Shown here piece by piece: positions 9,888-22,187 of a stretch of 64,000 nucleotides of DNA. The notes under the pieces are model-generated. The model saw only the letters and a list, made by a program, of their open reading frames with translations. It had not been told where the DNA came from and ran no database searches. The DNA is taken from positions 1 through 64,000 of the forward strand of contig MU277705.1 of the NCBI GenBank assembly GCA_022385805.1, given 5' to 3'. This DNA is from Pilatotrama ljubarskyi (lineage: Eukaryota > Basidiomycota > Agaricomycetes > Polyporales > Polyporaceae). The position numbers and the translations under genes are program-made. Within the stretch, counting starts at the first letter, position 1. Each line of letters begins with the position of its first letter.

Positions 9888-11678
9888 ATGAGCTGCTCTC
9901 GTCTCCGCCTCCTGGCCGTCGCTCTCGCAGCCTCTGTCTCACTCTGCTCTGTCTCGGCCGTGAATGTCTCCATTCCAATCTCCCCTCCAGGCAACTCTCA
10001 GGGTCTCTTCTCTACTCTGCTCTCGTTCTCTATCGAGCAGGACCGCTGGCCCGATTGGACCGGGGTTCAGTCGCGCAACGAGTTCACGCACAACGCGCTT
10101 CTGAACTTGGCCGCTCTCACCGGACAGCCGCCCAACATCCGCGTCGGCGCCAACTCAGAGGACCACACCTTCTGGTCGCCGACCGTGACGATCGAAGACG
10201 CCTCCTTCCCCCCTCCAAACTCCATCACGCCCTACCCGGAGGCGACCAGCATCACCGTGGGGAATGCCTACTACGCGCTCTCGCGCTTCCTCCCCCGCGG
10301 CACCCGCATGACCTGGGGCGTCAATCTGGGCGCTGACAACGTCACCAACGCGGTCAACATGGCGAAAGCCATCGTGGGCGCGTTCCGCACCGGCGCCGTC
10401 AAGGCGTCCGGGGTCACCTTGGAGCGCATCGAGATTGGGAACGAGGCTGACTTGTACAAGAACAACGGCCTCCGGCCCAGCAACTGGACCGTGGAGCAGT
10501 ACGTTCCCGACTGGATCTCCGTCGCCGGGCCTGTGGCAGAGGCCGCTGGCATTCATGGGCGAAACGGTCCTGTCACCCTGCAAGGGGCCGCTTTCGCCGG
10601 CCAAGGTTTCACTCCGCGCCAGATTTTCGACCTCGGGATCCTCGAGAGCGCACCCGGCAAGGCTATCTCTACGTGAGGGAAACTTCACCCGCACGACTCG
10701 ATGAATTCTGAGCTGAATGTGTTCGTTTCGAAAGCATTTCTCAGCACCGGTATTCCGCCGCGTTCTGCAACGGCGGCGACTTCCCTCTGATCTCCTTCAT
10801 GAGCAAAGCGAACGTCAGAGGGAACCTGACGGTCTTTGAGGCGGACATCGCAGCCACCTACGCCAAAGGCCTTCTGTACATCCTCGGGTACGGCGACATT
10901 TCCTTGATCTTTCTTGTGCCAGAAACAGCTGACACTTTGCGTTTTCCAGCGAGACGAACAGCATTGCCTGCCATGGCGCACCGGGCGTCAGCAACACAGC
11001 CGGAGCGGCGCTGTGGGCGATCGACTATACCCTGCAAGCAGCCACCTTGGGCATCAAAGAGCTGTACTTCCACGAAGGTGTCGGCTACAAGTACAACTTC
11101 GTCAGTAGCTCACCCGCCGCGATCGAATAGCACGCGCCGTACTGACAGCCCCGGCCCAGATCCAACCCATCACCCTCAACCGCTCGACCGTCGACAACTC
11201 CCCGCTCAACCCCCCTTCCCCGCCACACGTCCAGCCGAGCTACTACGCCGCGCTCCTTATCAACACGCTGGTCGGCACCACTGGCACCTCGCAGATCGTC
11301 GAGCTCGCCGTCGACGACTCCAACGTCTCCGGCTACGCCGCGTTCGAGCACGGGCGCCTCGTCCGCGCCGCCTTCGTCAACCTGCACGCCTGGCTCGCGA
11401 GCAGCACGGGGGAGCGCCCGTCCGTCCACATCGACCTCGACTTCGCGCGGGGCACGCAGGGGGACAGCCAGGGCGCGGTGAACGCGTTTTGGGGGAGGAG
11501 GGCGACGGCGAGGCGGATCGTGATCGAGCATGCGGACGATGCGGCGAACTTGACGTGGGCGGGGCAGAGCTATGAGACGAGGGATGCGCGCCCGGCGGGG
11601 AGGCTGGTGCTCGAGCCGGTGTCGTTGAGCGAGGGCATCGATCTGCGCGCGACGGAGGCGGTCTTGATCTCGTTCTGA
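9888..11678 (+). CDS. secreted glycoside hydrolase family 79 (beta-glucuronidase-like)
   Basis: Four exons, 9888-10672, 10735-10887, 10950-11100 and 11160-11678, join to 1608 nt and encode 535 residues. A hydrophobic signal peptide of about 25 residues, ending near SVSAVN, targets the protein for secretion. The (beta/alpha)8 catalytic domain shows IEIGNEADLY, whose Glu fits the acid/base position, and ELYFHEGVGYKYNF, whose Glu fits the nucleophile. A C-terminal beta domain from about residue 400 ends with ATEAVLISF, as in the GH79 C-terminal domain. Family members remove glucuronic or 4-O-methyl-glucuronic acid from arabinogalactan proteins and similar polymers. This fits a wood decayer and the nearby laccase and xylanase genes. 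Family assignment is firm; exact substrate is inference. Confidence 0.9.
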
Positions 11679-12122
11679 CGATCCGCGCCGGCACTCCGTG
11701 GGCAGCGTACGTATGGGAACACGGATGATTCATGGAGAGGGCACCCAATGTTCGATGGACGATTGCACACGTACTGTAGGGGAAGGTCGAGGCGACACGA
11801 TCTGCGCCCCGGGCGCTGTGAGCGCCGACTGTGACCCGTGCGTGGGCCTTCGTCGGCAGGCAGCAACCGCTGGCGCATTTTCTACGTCTCGCAATCTGAA
11901 GAATGCATGCCATAATTGGACTTTGACATTGTGATTCACCCTGCTACCCGTGTGCGAGGCTTGCGCTGCTCAGAAGTTTCAAGCCACGGATAGATACCCG
12001 AACAGGTGTGGGCTGTTTCAGGGGTCCGACTCATAAGTGGATGAATCACGCTTTCGGGTAGTCTCCCCTAGGCAGACGTTCCGATGTGCTCTATGACAGG
12101 GGGAGGGACGAGCACAACGGAC
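11679..12122. other. downstream region of the GH79 gene, no gene seen
   Basis: The sequence between the GH79 stop codon and the left arm of the inverted repeat holds no coding sequence I can support. Confidence 0.3.
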
Positions 12123-12159
12123 GTCTGCTTCATAATACCCCCGCCATACCGTAGGTCGA
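12123..12159 (-). repeat. left arm of a 37-bp imperfect inverted repeat
   Basis: Read on the minus strand, these 37 bases match 12641-12677 at 34 positions; the shared core begins TCGACCTACGGTATGG. The two arms span 555 bp in inverted orientation. No clear target-site duplication flanks the outer ends. Confidence 0.75.
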
Positions 12160-12640
12160 CGAATCGCTCAAAAAGGGCACTCGGATCAGCGGAGACTACG
12201 GTGCCGAGTGATGGCAGAGATGCCGAGTGGCTGAAAGTCACTTCGTCCACTGACCCAAACTGCACAGTCTGTCGTCGTTCACCTCAAACCATCATCCTGC
12301 ATGCATACTGGCTTTGCGAAGGGCTCCAGGAAAATAGAGACGGTGTCTACGTAACTGCTGAGCTCGTCCGACGCTCTTAGCATATCACAATAGTGAGAAC
12401 ATGCCATGCACACGAGAAGCAACATTGTTATGTCCGTAGAACATATTTTCGAGTAGCTCTTTTTTCGCCAGATCCCTCTGATGCCACCCAGTACTCCTTG
12501 CGTGTATCAAACCACTGCATGAGAGGCAAGCAAATGCCAGGACTTGTTGAGCAATGCAACACAACGCGAACGAGTACTACAGGCGCTTAGATCCTCACGA
12601 ACGTCGGAGATCAAATAGTGCTGATGCGTGCACCCATCTT

Positions 12641-12677
12641 TCGACCTACGGTATGGACGGGGTAATATGAAGCAGAC
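12641..12677 (+). repeat. right arm of a 37-bp imperfect inverted repeat
   Basis: This arm matches the minus strand of 12123-12159 at 34 of 37 positions; the arm ends in TATGAAGCAGAC. The bases between the arms have no convincing coding capacity, as would suit a small non-autonomous element or the remnant of one. Confidence 0.75.
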
Positions 12678-12854
12678 TAGCTTTCGGGGTGATTTCAGGA
12701 GGAGTGCCAGATTGCATAGACGCTTACGACGAGTGCCCTACCTACAGAGTCCCATTGAGGTATGTATGACGTGTAACGACAGAGATATAGTCCAAAGTCC
12801 AGAGATGGTATCCGAGAAGGATAGCGATGCACACATCACCCAGAGAAGTTTTTC

Positions 12855-15129
12855 TTAGAGGTCAGAAGCTGTCAACGCATCGTACGTCGGGCACAGATCG
12901 CTCCACGCGGCTGCGTTCAGTCCAAGTCAGCGAGATTCGCAGTGTGCGAGAAGAAGACAAGACGCACTGGAAGGGGTAGTGAATGACGAGACCTCGCCAG
13001 TGTCCTCGCTGAAGACGACGGCGAAGCCAGCCTCGAGGTGGAAGTCGATGTGGCAGTGAAGGAACCACGGTCCCGGGTTGTCAGTCTGCGCGTTCCGTTA
13101 TCCGTGTGAGTCACGAGCGTGAGGAAACGGAATGACCACCGCCGCGTACCGTGAACCGGATGGTGACGTTGTCGCCCGCCGTACCCGTGTTGACGACGTC
13201 GCGGCGGACGGGATTGTCGTAATTGTACTCCGAGCTGCCGGCGCTGCGGACGACAGAGAACGTGTGCTGCAGAATCATCCGTCTCAGAGACGGCAATGGG
13301 AAGCAGAATGCGAGGCGTACGTACACCGTGCAGATGGAAGGGATGCGGCGCTCCCGGCGCGTTCGCCGCAGTGATGGGGAAGGACAACTCGATCGTCGAG
13401 TTCGAGGGGAGCGTGAAGACGCTGCCGCTGGGGAGCAGGTCCGTCGTAGCGGATGCGCCGCTGAGGATTTGCAAGAGCACAGGCACCGTCGGAGGCACGA
13501 ATGTTGCGCCGTTTACGAAGAAGTTGCTGCCGTTCTGCGCGCGTAATCAGTCATCTGCGGCATGTTCACACCTTCGCGAAGATGTAAGCTTACGAAGGAG
13601 AAGTTGAGGCTCATCGCGTAGTCGACGCCGCCTACAACCGGATCCCCAGGCTAAGACGTATCTCAGTATATGCTGCACGACAAGGCAACGAAACTGGACG
13701 CGACGTACAGCAGCAGGGTTGTCAAGTGGCACTAGGTCTGTCTCCACTAGTGGGCTGGTACTCATGCTTCGCTCGGTCGTCGGCTCAACCTCAGCAGCGC
13801 CAGAGTAGCGCAGGATGGCAGAGTTCACGCCGCCGTCGAACGAAACTGTACCACCGCTCGGAAGTGCCCGAATCCAGTAGTTGTCGATCGCTTGATCCGC
13901 AGTGAGCTATACTCGGGAGACGGCGTGTTAGACTAGAAGATTCCGTAGAAAACACACGGGAAGGCAGTACTGACCACAAAGGAGTATCGCTGGCCGGCAT
14001 AGATCTGGATGGAGTCGACCGTGAGCGGTTCGTGGTTGACGGCATCGACCTCGATGACGGTCATATTGTGGCCATCGATGGAGAAGACGAAGTTCGGATC
14101 ACACGAGAGTGAGATGAGGCGGAAACGATAGCTGTCTCGACTGGTAAGACTCCGAACGTTCAATGAAGCATCGGGATACTGACCGCTTGCCCTGTTCGAC
14201 GTTGACGACCGCGAGATCGCTGGCATTCCCGCCCGTGTACCGTCCCAAACCGTTGATCAAGACGGAGTCCGGTCCTAATCTTATTTGAATGCGTCAGTGA
14301 GGGGCCGCTGGCGCGAGCGTGCTCATAGGGCTCACGGGAAAGCAGGCCCGAGCTTGGCGGCGGTGTGGTACCAGTCGGACAGCGTGATGATAGTAGACTC
14401 TGCCGGCGCAAGCTCCGGTGACCATTCACTAGTAAACTAAAGACAGCTGCGCACTTACCATCATCGACATCATAGAGGTCCGCATGCGGGTCGTCGGGAT
14501 CGTAAACGACCATGGGCCCCCGCAGACCGTCGCAATACTGTGTCGAAAGATGGCTATGGTACCAAAACGTGCCTGTGTCGTCTCGGATATCAGTGATGGG
14601 ATTGAATGACCTGCAAAGAAACTACGCTCACCAGCCTGGCCGGTGACGGTGAAATCGTATAGGAAGGAGTTCCCTGTTGAGATAGGGCACTGGTTCACGA
14701 AGGCCGGGCCGTCAGCCCAGTTCGTGCCGCGTTGGTAGATGCCATGCCAGTGCTGGCAGAGCGTTCAGAAAACGAGTTAGGACCAGTATAGATAGAGGAG
14801 AACGGAGTTTCGATACTCACGACCGTAGTGGACTTGAGCATCGTTTCATTGGAGAGCTTGTCGATGACGTTGATCTGGAAGTTATCGCCCTACGAAGAAG
14901 TCAGCGATGCAGGGTCTGAAATACCTGCATATATGCTGCTCACAACGTTCCCGCTGATCAAAGGACCGGGGAAGACACCATTGGCAAGGACAGCAGCGCG
15001 AGTGTAGCCATCGGGTGAGATGTCCGCGTTCGAGATGGTGAGGTCGGTGACAGGTCCAATGGCAGCGAGAGCGGTGCGGACCAATGCGAGGCACAGCACG
15101 GTAGAAGTCGGCAATATGAACCTGCCCAT
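12855..15129 (-). CDS. laccase (multicopper oxidase), secreted
   Basis: The start at 15129 gives a signal peptide, [20 protein letters not shown], with mature [15 protein letters not shown], typical of basidiomycete laccases. All four copper signatures are present: [46 protein letters not shown]; and [12 protein letters not shown]. The last carries the T1 copper Cys, with Leu at the axial position. The three cupredoxin domains are interrupted by many short introns. The end reads [18 protein letters not shown] and stops at 12855. The protein is about 520 residues, the family's usual size. It oxidises phenols with reduction of O2 to water and acts outside the cell in lignin and phenolic turnover. 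It is tandem with a second laccase in the same orientation about 1.5 kb upstream. The spliced frame is continuous. Confidence 0.93.
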
Positions 15130-15235
15130 CTTAGAAAAGAATGAAGGAATGTGCGGGCAGGGCCACAGATATCAGAGTGGTCCGGAGGAAGAGAGGAAAG
15201 CGTATATCGGTCGTCAGTCAACGAAGGACATATGC

Positions 15236-15242
15236 CTTTATA
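15236..15242 (-). promoter_or_regulatory. TATA box of the first laccase
   Basis: The minus strand reads GGTATAAAGG about 107 nt upstream of the start codon at 15129. The second laccase has the same TATAAAGG core at nearly the same spacing. Confidence 0.65.
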
Positions 15243-16663
15243 CCGACTCCGCAGTACGGGTGGGATGGTCCACCCAAACAAAACGATCCGACTTGTTTGT
15301 CGGAATGCCGTAGCACAGTGAGACGGGCGCCAAAGCGCGTGAAAGAGGAAGTGGTCGGTACCGGTGTCGATCTGGGACAGCCACGCCCGAGATGTCGGCC
15401 CATGTCACAGCTGCGTCGGCTACATGGCGGACCTGGCGATACCGCGCGGGCGAGGAACAACCTCTCACGGACCCAAGGATGCCTGGTGCCTTGCATTTTG
15501 CACGTGAGTCAGATAGGTCGGGCCTGACTAGACAACATACTGGAGCTCACTCTGGATATCCGCAGACTTTTCCTTCGGTGTTCGCGGAAGCTGAGAAGAG
15601 ACGGTCACATCCATTGAGGGAAAGATAATCTATCGCGGCCGGCTTTGACCGAGTGCCATGCGCGCAAGTAGAAGCGCAGCTGGCGTTGATATTTTGTCCG
15701 ACAGCCTCAACGTCAGGGGCTTGATCAAGCCCAAGCCCTACTGACTGGTGAGGACAGGCGCATCGGTAGGTTACGCTGCGGATCGGCAGCGGGCGCGACG
15801 ATGCGTTCAGTCGGAGAAGCCATCAGCTGGAGCCGCAGGTATGTCTCCTGCGGAAGGTGATAGGAATATCTAGCGAGCTCACACTGTTTCCAGTGTGGGG
15901 GTGGCGAGACATGATTCCCGCTGGTGGACGCATGTCACAAGACGAGATCTCCGCAAGAGCGTGGGTACTGTTCCAAGGATGAGTTGCTATGGATGACTGA
16001 ATGACATGCAGCATGAGCTCGACTTTACCTACTACTTCGCACTCATGCATGCGGTCTGCATCGGTCAGCCTGGTGCGAGCCCTATACTGTAGTAGTACGT
16101 ACTTGGTGCCAATCACTGGGAGGACCGTGGGAAGTCGCTACCGCTTATGCACTCCTGTTCCAACTTCCGGCGGCACTGCACACCCACCGGAGCCAGCGCT
16201 CATCTTTGCTGCGGCCGTCGCCGCCCGCACTTCGCCCGTCCAATGCGTCGACGAGCAAATGAGCTGCGGAGAGGCTTCTTGTGCTACTATTAGCTACCCC
16301 GATTACCGTGGCATTGACGAACAAACGCACCCGGGCGAGCGGGAAATTGGATAGTATCGCACCCATGGGACATGCAACGGATTCGTCTGATGTTCGTACA
16401 TGGCTTCCGCCGGCGCAGACAGCGCGAGCTTCTTGAGCTATGGCTCCCGCTGCTCACATGATGAAGAACGCTGTGTATTTCGACGGTGCCTGTCACGCCC
16501 TCCCCCATTCGCGCTGTCAAACATACGATGGACGCCGCTAGCTCTACGCATTGTGCCATAACTTAATGATAGCCCAGACGGGCACATAGATGACTTCATA
16601 GACTGTACGGAAAGGATCAGAATGTTCGATGCCAATGCCCGTCTCGCTCAGGACCAGATCGCA
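15243..16663. other. intergenic region between the tandem laccases
   Basis: About 1.4 kb presumably contains the upstream control region of the first laccase and the 3' region of the second. I see no gene or RNA in it. Confidence 0.35.
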
Positions 16664-18943
16664 TCAATGATCAGAGGGGTCCAAGGCATCGTAGTCCGGA
16701 CAGAGATCGCTCCAAGCAGCTGCGCACGGGTGGTCAGTGGTCTGTACTCGCGTCGCGGTGTCAACCTATCGAGAGGCACTCACAAGGGACGGTGTTGACC
16801 GAAGCGGTGTCGGGAGTGTCCTCTGCAAAGACGATGGCAAAGCCAGCATCGAGGTGGAAGTCGATGTGGCAGTGGAGGAACCATGGGCCAGGGTTGTCGG
16901 TCTGCAATGACACCGTTCATCAATCATCATGCTGAAACGAGGGCACAGGGCCGAACATACCGTGAACCGGATGGTGACGTTGTCGCCCGGGTTCCCAGTG
17001 CTGACGGTGTCGCGGCGGACTGGATTGACGTAGTTATAGTCCGTGCTTCCCGCACTGCGTACAACGGAGAAGGTGTGCTACGAGGAGCAGATGTGAGCAT
17101 GTACCGGAGCAATATCATCTGGTAGAACTCAACACTTACACCGTGCAGATGGAAAGGGTGAGGAGCGCCGGGAGCATTGGTCACGCCGTCCGTTGTGATG
17201 ATCGGGAAGGACACCTCGATGGTCGAGTTCGATGGCAAGACATAGACGCTGCCGTTCGGCATGAGGTCCGTCGCGCTCTGTGCACCGCTGAGGATCTGGA
17301 GAAGGACAGGGACAGTAGGAGGGATGAAGGTATCGCCGTTGATGAAGAAGTTAGTGCCATTCTATATCAACAGGCTTGTTCAGAGTCGGCTTCATAACCA
17401 AGATTATCGCAGACTCACAAATGAGAAGTCGAGGTTCAGGGCCAGGTCGACGCCTCCTGCCACAGGGTCACCTGGCTGTTTCAGCAGAATAAGCGTGATC
17501 ATAACATAGCTGAATCATTTGAATGAGCCTACCGCAGCAGGGCTATCAAGGGGAACGAGATCGGTCTCGGCAAGAGGAATGACGCTAGTGGTCGCATTTG
17601 TGGTCGGCTCAACCTCATCTGCGGTGTCATAGCGGAGGATCGCCGAGTTCAAACCGCCCGTAGTATCGACGGTACCGGTGTTAGGAATCGCGCGAATCCA
17701 GTAGTTATCGATGGATTGGTTAGCGTTGAGCTGAAAGGAGAGCCGTTATGAGGAGCTACACGTGCATGTAGGGAGTCATCGGACGTACGACGAAAGAATA
17801 CCTCTGGGACGCGAAAATTTGGATGGAGTCAACATCCAGAGGCTCATGGTTGACGCCGTCGACCTCGATGACGGTCATGTTGTGGCCGTCAATGGAGAAG
17901 GTGAAGTTGGGATCACAGGAGAGCGACACGAGGCGGAAGCGATAGCTACCGGACAAAGGATGCGTCAGTATCATACACGCCAATGCTCACTGTCACCTTC
18001 ACCGTTTGTTCTGCGTGACTGTTATGACCGCCAAGTCCGAAGCATTCCCGCCGGAGAACCGTCCGAGGCCGTTGATTAAGACCGAGTCGGCGCTAGGACT
18101 GAGGGGGCGAAAGTGAGCATCATATGGCTGGTTGAGACGAGCAGCGGATGGCTCACGGGAATTGAGGGCCGAGCTTGGCCGCGGTGTGGTACCAGTCAGC
18201 CAGCGTGATGACGGTAGTATCTGGATCCACGGCATCAGTGGATTGTAGACGCGAACTTCCGACCGCAAATACCATCATCGACGTCGTACAGGCCAGCATG
18301 CGGGTCGTCCGGGTCGTACACGACGAGCGGTCCGCGCAAGCCATCGCAGTATTGAGTGGACAAGTGGCTGTGGTACCAGAACGTGCCTGTCCATGCGTCA
18401 GCCAGAGTGCGACAGCACGGCGTAACATACAGACTCACCAGCCTGGTCAGGAACAGTAAAGTCGTACAGGAACGAATTGCCAGAAGCGATGGGGCACTGA
18501 TTGACGAAGGCAACACCGTCCGCCCAGTTCGTACCATGCTGGAAGAGGCCGTGCCAATGCTATATGCCGTACCAGATGAGTCAATACATCCCCGAAAACA
18601 TCAGCACATGTCGCTTACGATGGTAGTGGTTTTGAGCATAGTCGCATTGGTGAGGCTGTCGATTACGTTGATCTGGAAGTTATCGCCCTGTAAGGTCGTA
18701 GGCAGCGGCTTGAGCATGCGTGAGAGGCCATCATATAACGTTTCATGTGCGCACTTTGTTCCCAGTAATGAGAGGACCAGGGAAGACATCGTTGACGACG
18801 ACGGCTGCACGAGTGAAGCCGTCCGGCGTGATGTCAGCGTTGGAGATGTTGAGAGTGGTGACGGGGCCGATAGCGGCGTGAGCTACACGGCTGAAGGAGA
18901 TGCCTATAGAAACGAGACACGCAAAGGAGAGAACCCTGCCCAT
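16664..18943 (-). CDS. laccase (multicopper oxidase), secreted, tandem paralogue
   Basis: The start at 18943 gives the signal peptide [17 protein letters not shown] and mature [15 protein letters not shown]. Copper signatures are [41 protein letters not shown] and [20 protein letters not shown]. The end is [18 protein letters not shown], stopping at 16664. Exon-intron layout and most of the sequence parallel the downstream laccase, so the pair arose by tandem duplication. Compared with its neighbour it has an extra stretch, [21 protein letters not shown], before the third copper motif. The Asp shortly after the T1 Cys loop (HLDAG, against HLEAG in its neighbour) is a conservative change. The spliced frame is continuous, so both copies look functional. 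Confidence 0.93.
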
Positions 18944-19041
18944 GTTCGGAAGCGAACGAATACGATGGGGCAGCGAGCACGATAGCTAATGAGAGGGGGA
19001 TGTCGTGAACAGACTGTAGATCAGTCTCCTCATGCGGACGC

Positions 19042-19048
19042 CTTTATA
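19042..19048 (-). promoter_or_regulatory. TATA box of the second laccase
   Basis: The minus strand reads AGTATAAAGG about 99 nt upstream of the start codon at 18943. Confidence 0.65.
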
Positions 19049-19294
19049 CTTGAATGTCAGCCTACGCGAGAAGCACAGGTCTGGAGGTGTATACCTGAGG
19101 TCCGTATCCGTTGGCGCTTCATGAAGATGTCGCAGATGCCGGGATGCAGCGGGCTCCCACACCGACCACAATCGTCCTGTGCAAAAATCGCGCGTCCGTC
19201 GGACTGTAGTAGCCTCGTACGTTGTCGGTTAACGTCTGGCGGGCGGTACGATACTCAATCACCGCCGTTCCGCAGAGGGTATTTCGGCTTCCTT

Positions 19295-19301
19295 GTGCGC
19301 A
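19295..19301 (-). promoter_or_regulatory. possible metal-response element upstream of the second laccase
   Basis: The minus strand reads TGCGCAC, which fits the MRE core TGCRCNC known from copper-inducible basidiomycete laccase promoters. It lies about 250 nt upstream of the TATA box. A 7-bp degenerate motif occurs easily by chance, so this is only suggestive. Confidence 0.25.
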
Positions 19302-22101
19302 GCTACCTAATTGGGATAATCGGAGTGTGCGGAGGTAAATCAATGGGATGAGTGTCAGACCAGGACTCGACCAATACAGGCCGGGTTGAGGTGCCTGAAG
19401 GCGATCCTAGGTGCACAAGGGATCAAGTAAGGCGTCGCCACTCTCAGGTACAAACAATGCAAAGTCGTGCGTTTGGGCCAGGAGAGCATGACCCTTGTCG
19501 TGCCGTGGTGCATTCGTCACTTCCTGTCCCGATCCACTGTACTCGCCGATGGACGCATCAAAGGACGAGCTGCGGCCGTAGCTGGAGGAGAACAATTACG
19601 TGAGGTCGAACACGATGGATGAAGGTGACCATGGAATATGCTTACTGCAGTTGCTCCGGTTCGCACTCGTACGGATAGTGTCTACTCCAGCCCACCAGGG
19701 AGTTCATTTGCGGACGCTGTTTCCGGAAGGCGGATTCAGCAGGTTCACCAGGCGGCAGGCGTCTCTTGTTTCCTCCTTTCTTCAAGATGGAGGAATTGGA
19801 CAACAGCTGCGGGACTGTGTTACAATACATATCCGGAGCGCACTCGGAGGTGATGGTAGTAGCATAAAAGGTTACAGTATAAGGACTGCATGGTCGTTGT
19901 CACAAGCGCTCATGAGTAGTAGTTCGATAACCGGCATCTTCCGGTTCAGCAAGGTGGGCACATACGCCGGTACTCGACTAGTAATCTATCCACGCGACAG
20001 GCGGCCTCCCTCACCCTTCCAAGTGTATCTCGGATACTAGGCACGCAAGTTGCTGAAGTACATCTACCCGTGGACTGACCTCAACTTTGCCTTGGAATCC
20101 GCTCCTCGGCGTCATGGGATACATCCATGCCGGTTCTGGCTGCGCCGTTGCCAACTTCTGCCTTCAAGCGACGCGGCACCGACCACCTCCCAGTTCTCAT
20201 GTTCGCGCTTCGAAACACCGTCAGAGGTGCACACTCAAGCTATTTGCGAGAATGCTCATGCAACTGTACTGCGGCGCAGTGCACATCTCTGGATCCATGT
20301 GCAGCGTTTCGTTTCCATCGCGCGGAGCTAAGACCTCACGCAGGGGGGAGGGGTATAGGTGCTTTCCACGCGAACCCCGGTATACAGTAGTAATAATCTG
20401 CCGACTGACCACCGATCTAGAGGTTGGCTCTGCAACGGGCTGCTTCTACAGTGTGAATGTGAGTTGGAAGTCGTAGCATCTACTATCGACAGCCTGCCAG
20501 AACGGTCATTGATTGGCGGCTTTCAGCGATGTCGAAGAGTTGAGTTAGTGTGGTGCGAAAACCCCCAGAGTTTAGCGGCGACATTATGTGGTATTCTGGC
20601 CCAGCCACCGAAATTGGAAGGCGAACTTGACAAGCTAGGCAGCTGTCCTGCAGAAGATACTCGGATGATAGGTACACAGCTCATGAACTGAAGTTCTGTA
20701 GTGTGCATCGCGACTCTCTTCAGCTCTCACCGGTCATGGTGCGATTCACACACCAAAAAGCTGCGTTTACTGCGAACCTGACCTTCATGACAGCCTCGGG
20801 CGACCGGGCTAGATCATCCCAGGATATCATGTTGTACGAGATACGCGAAAGCGTCTGTCGTCCGCAGGCATCACATGCTGCGCATCACCAGCATTTGCGG
20901 CGGTTCAGATTATAAGATCTTCACTGTAGAAGATACCTATATATGTCGCGATGCACCCGCAGCAGGTTCTCCGGATGGGCGCAGGATCATCGGTGAACGG
21001 CTCCGCCTTGAATCCGTAGGCCCCGACAATTGTGTCAAGGCACATTGTGAGAGTCATGTGGTCAATGTCATGCGCTTGCAGAGGGGATCGGAAGGCTGAA
21101 CCCTGGACAACAGAATGGCCCCGTGGAGCCAGCGCAGAGGTCGGCCATGCCGCGCTCAAGACCCATGTAAACTACAGGTACGCCCTGCCGTGCCATGAAG
21201 CGCTTTTCACGCTACTAGTATTTCTACGCGGCACTGGTCAGACTTGACACAGTAGTATTCCTAAGCGTATGGATATAAATCTCAGCCCGCGTACTGTGAG
21301 GCCGACGGGTGCGGACTTACGTTGTGCTTGCGGTCCCGTCGCGCACGCGGCGCATCGCGCTTGTATGTAGTTGCCCAGCTCCATCTGGCAGAGATGCGCT
21401 GGTGTTCTGCGCATCGGCGTTCGGTCGACCGACCCATCACCAGGCTGAGCTAGGCGGTGAGCATGGAAGATGCAAGCTCCTCTCTTTCGTGCCCGGCTAC
21501 ACTGCAGAGTCCATGAAATCCACCTTGGTCCGCGAGCCTCACCTCTCACGCAAGCTGCAGCGGGGAAAACGCGCACGATGGGAATACCGGTGGAGTTGTT
21601 TGGCCTTCACATCAGTGCCTGGCATCTAAGATTCTGCAAGCACGTCTCCAACAGCGATCGTCGGATGATCTAGAGATTCAGCGATTCAGGCTTTATGTGA
21701 ACTTTGAAGCAGGCTAATCAGTTTGGGTGCAGGCCGCGAGCGGACTGATGCTGTCCATCTATGGCGGAGTTGTCCGCAGCATGGGAACTTCGCGCACCTG
21801 GAATGGCGCCCTTGCGCGATTTACCTGCTCGTCCTGGTTTTGATTGGGGGGTAATTGACTCAGCTGCACCTCATCTTCATCACCGCTAGGTAATGTTCTC
21901 ATGGGAAGCGCCAGGAACATCACCCCATTCGTTCATGACATAGGCCGGACGCCGTGTTCGCGTACAGAGCATAGCGGATGACCGGCTGCGCCTCGCGCGA
22001 CCGTCGCACCCGCGCGATGTTTATGCATCGCAACATTGCGGATCCGTCAGCTTCCCCGCCGCGCCGCGCCGATTTGGCGCGTCTTGGCGGGCAAGAACAC
22101 C
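19302..22101. other. gene-poor region, about 2.8 kb
   Basis: Short open frames occur but none shows a start, splice signals and recognisable protein features together. The region may contain eroded repeats or non-coding transcripts that cannot be seen by eye. Confidence 0.35.
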
Positions 22102-22107
22102 TATAAG
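22102..22107 (+). promoter_or_regulatory. TATA-like box of the small secreted protein gene
   Basis: CCTATAAG lies 81 nt upstream of the ATG at 22188. Confidence 0.45.
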
Positions 22108-22187
22108 TTCGCCAATGGTGGAGCATCGGGCGGCAAGTAGCCCTCAGCTCTAGACCTCTCGCTCAATCGCATCTTCTCTCCTTCACA

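Noticed and set aside
19600..20040. 146-codon plus-strand open frame
   Set aside because: No motif, no splice-consistent extension and no promoter signal. Composition looks non-coding.
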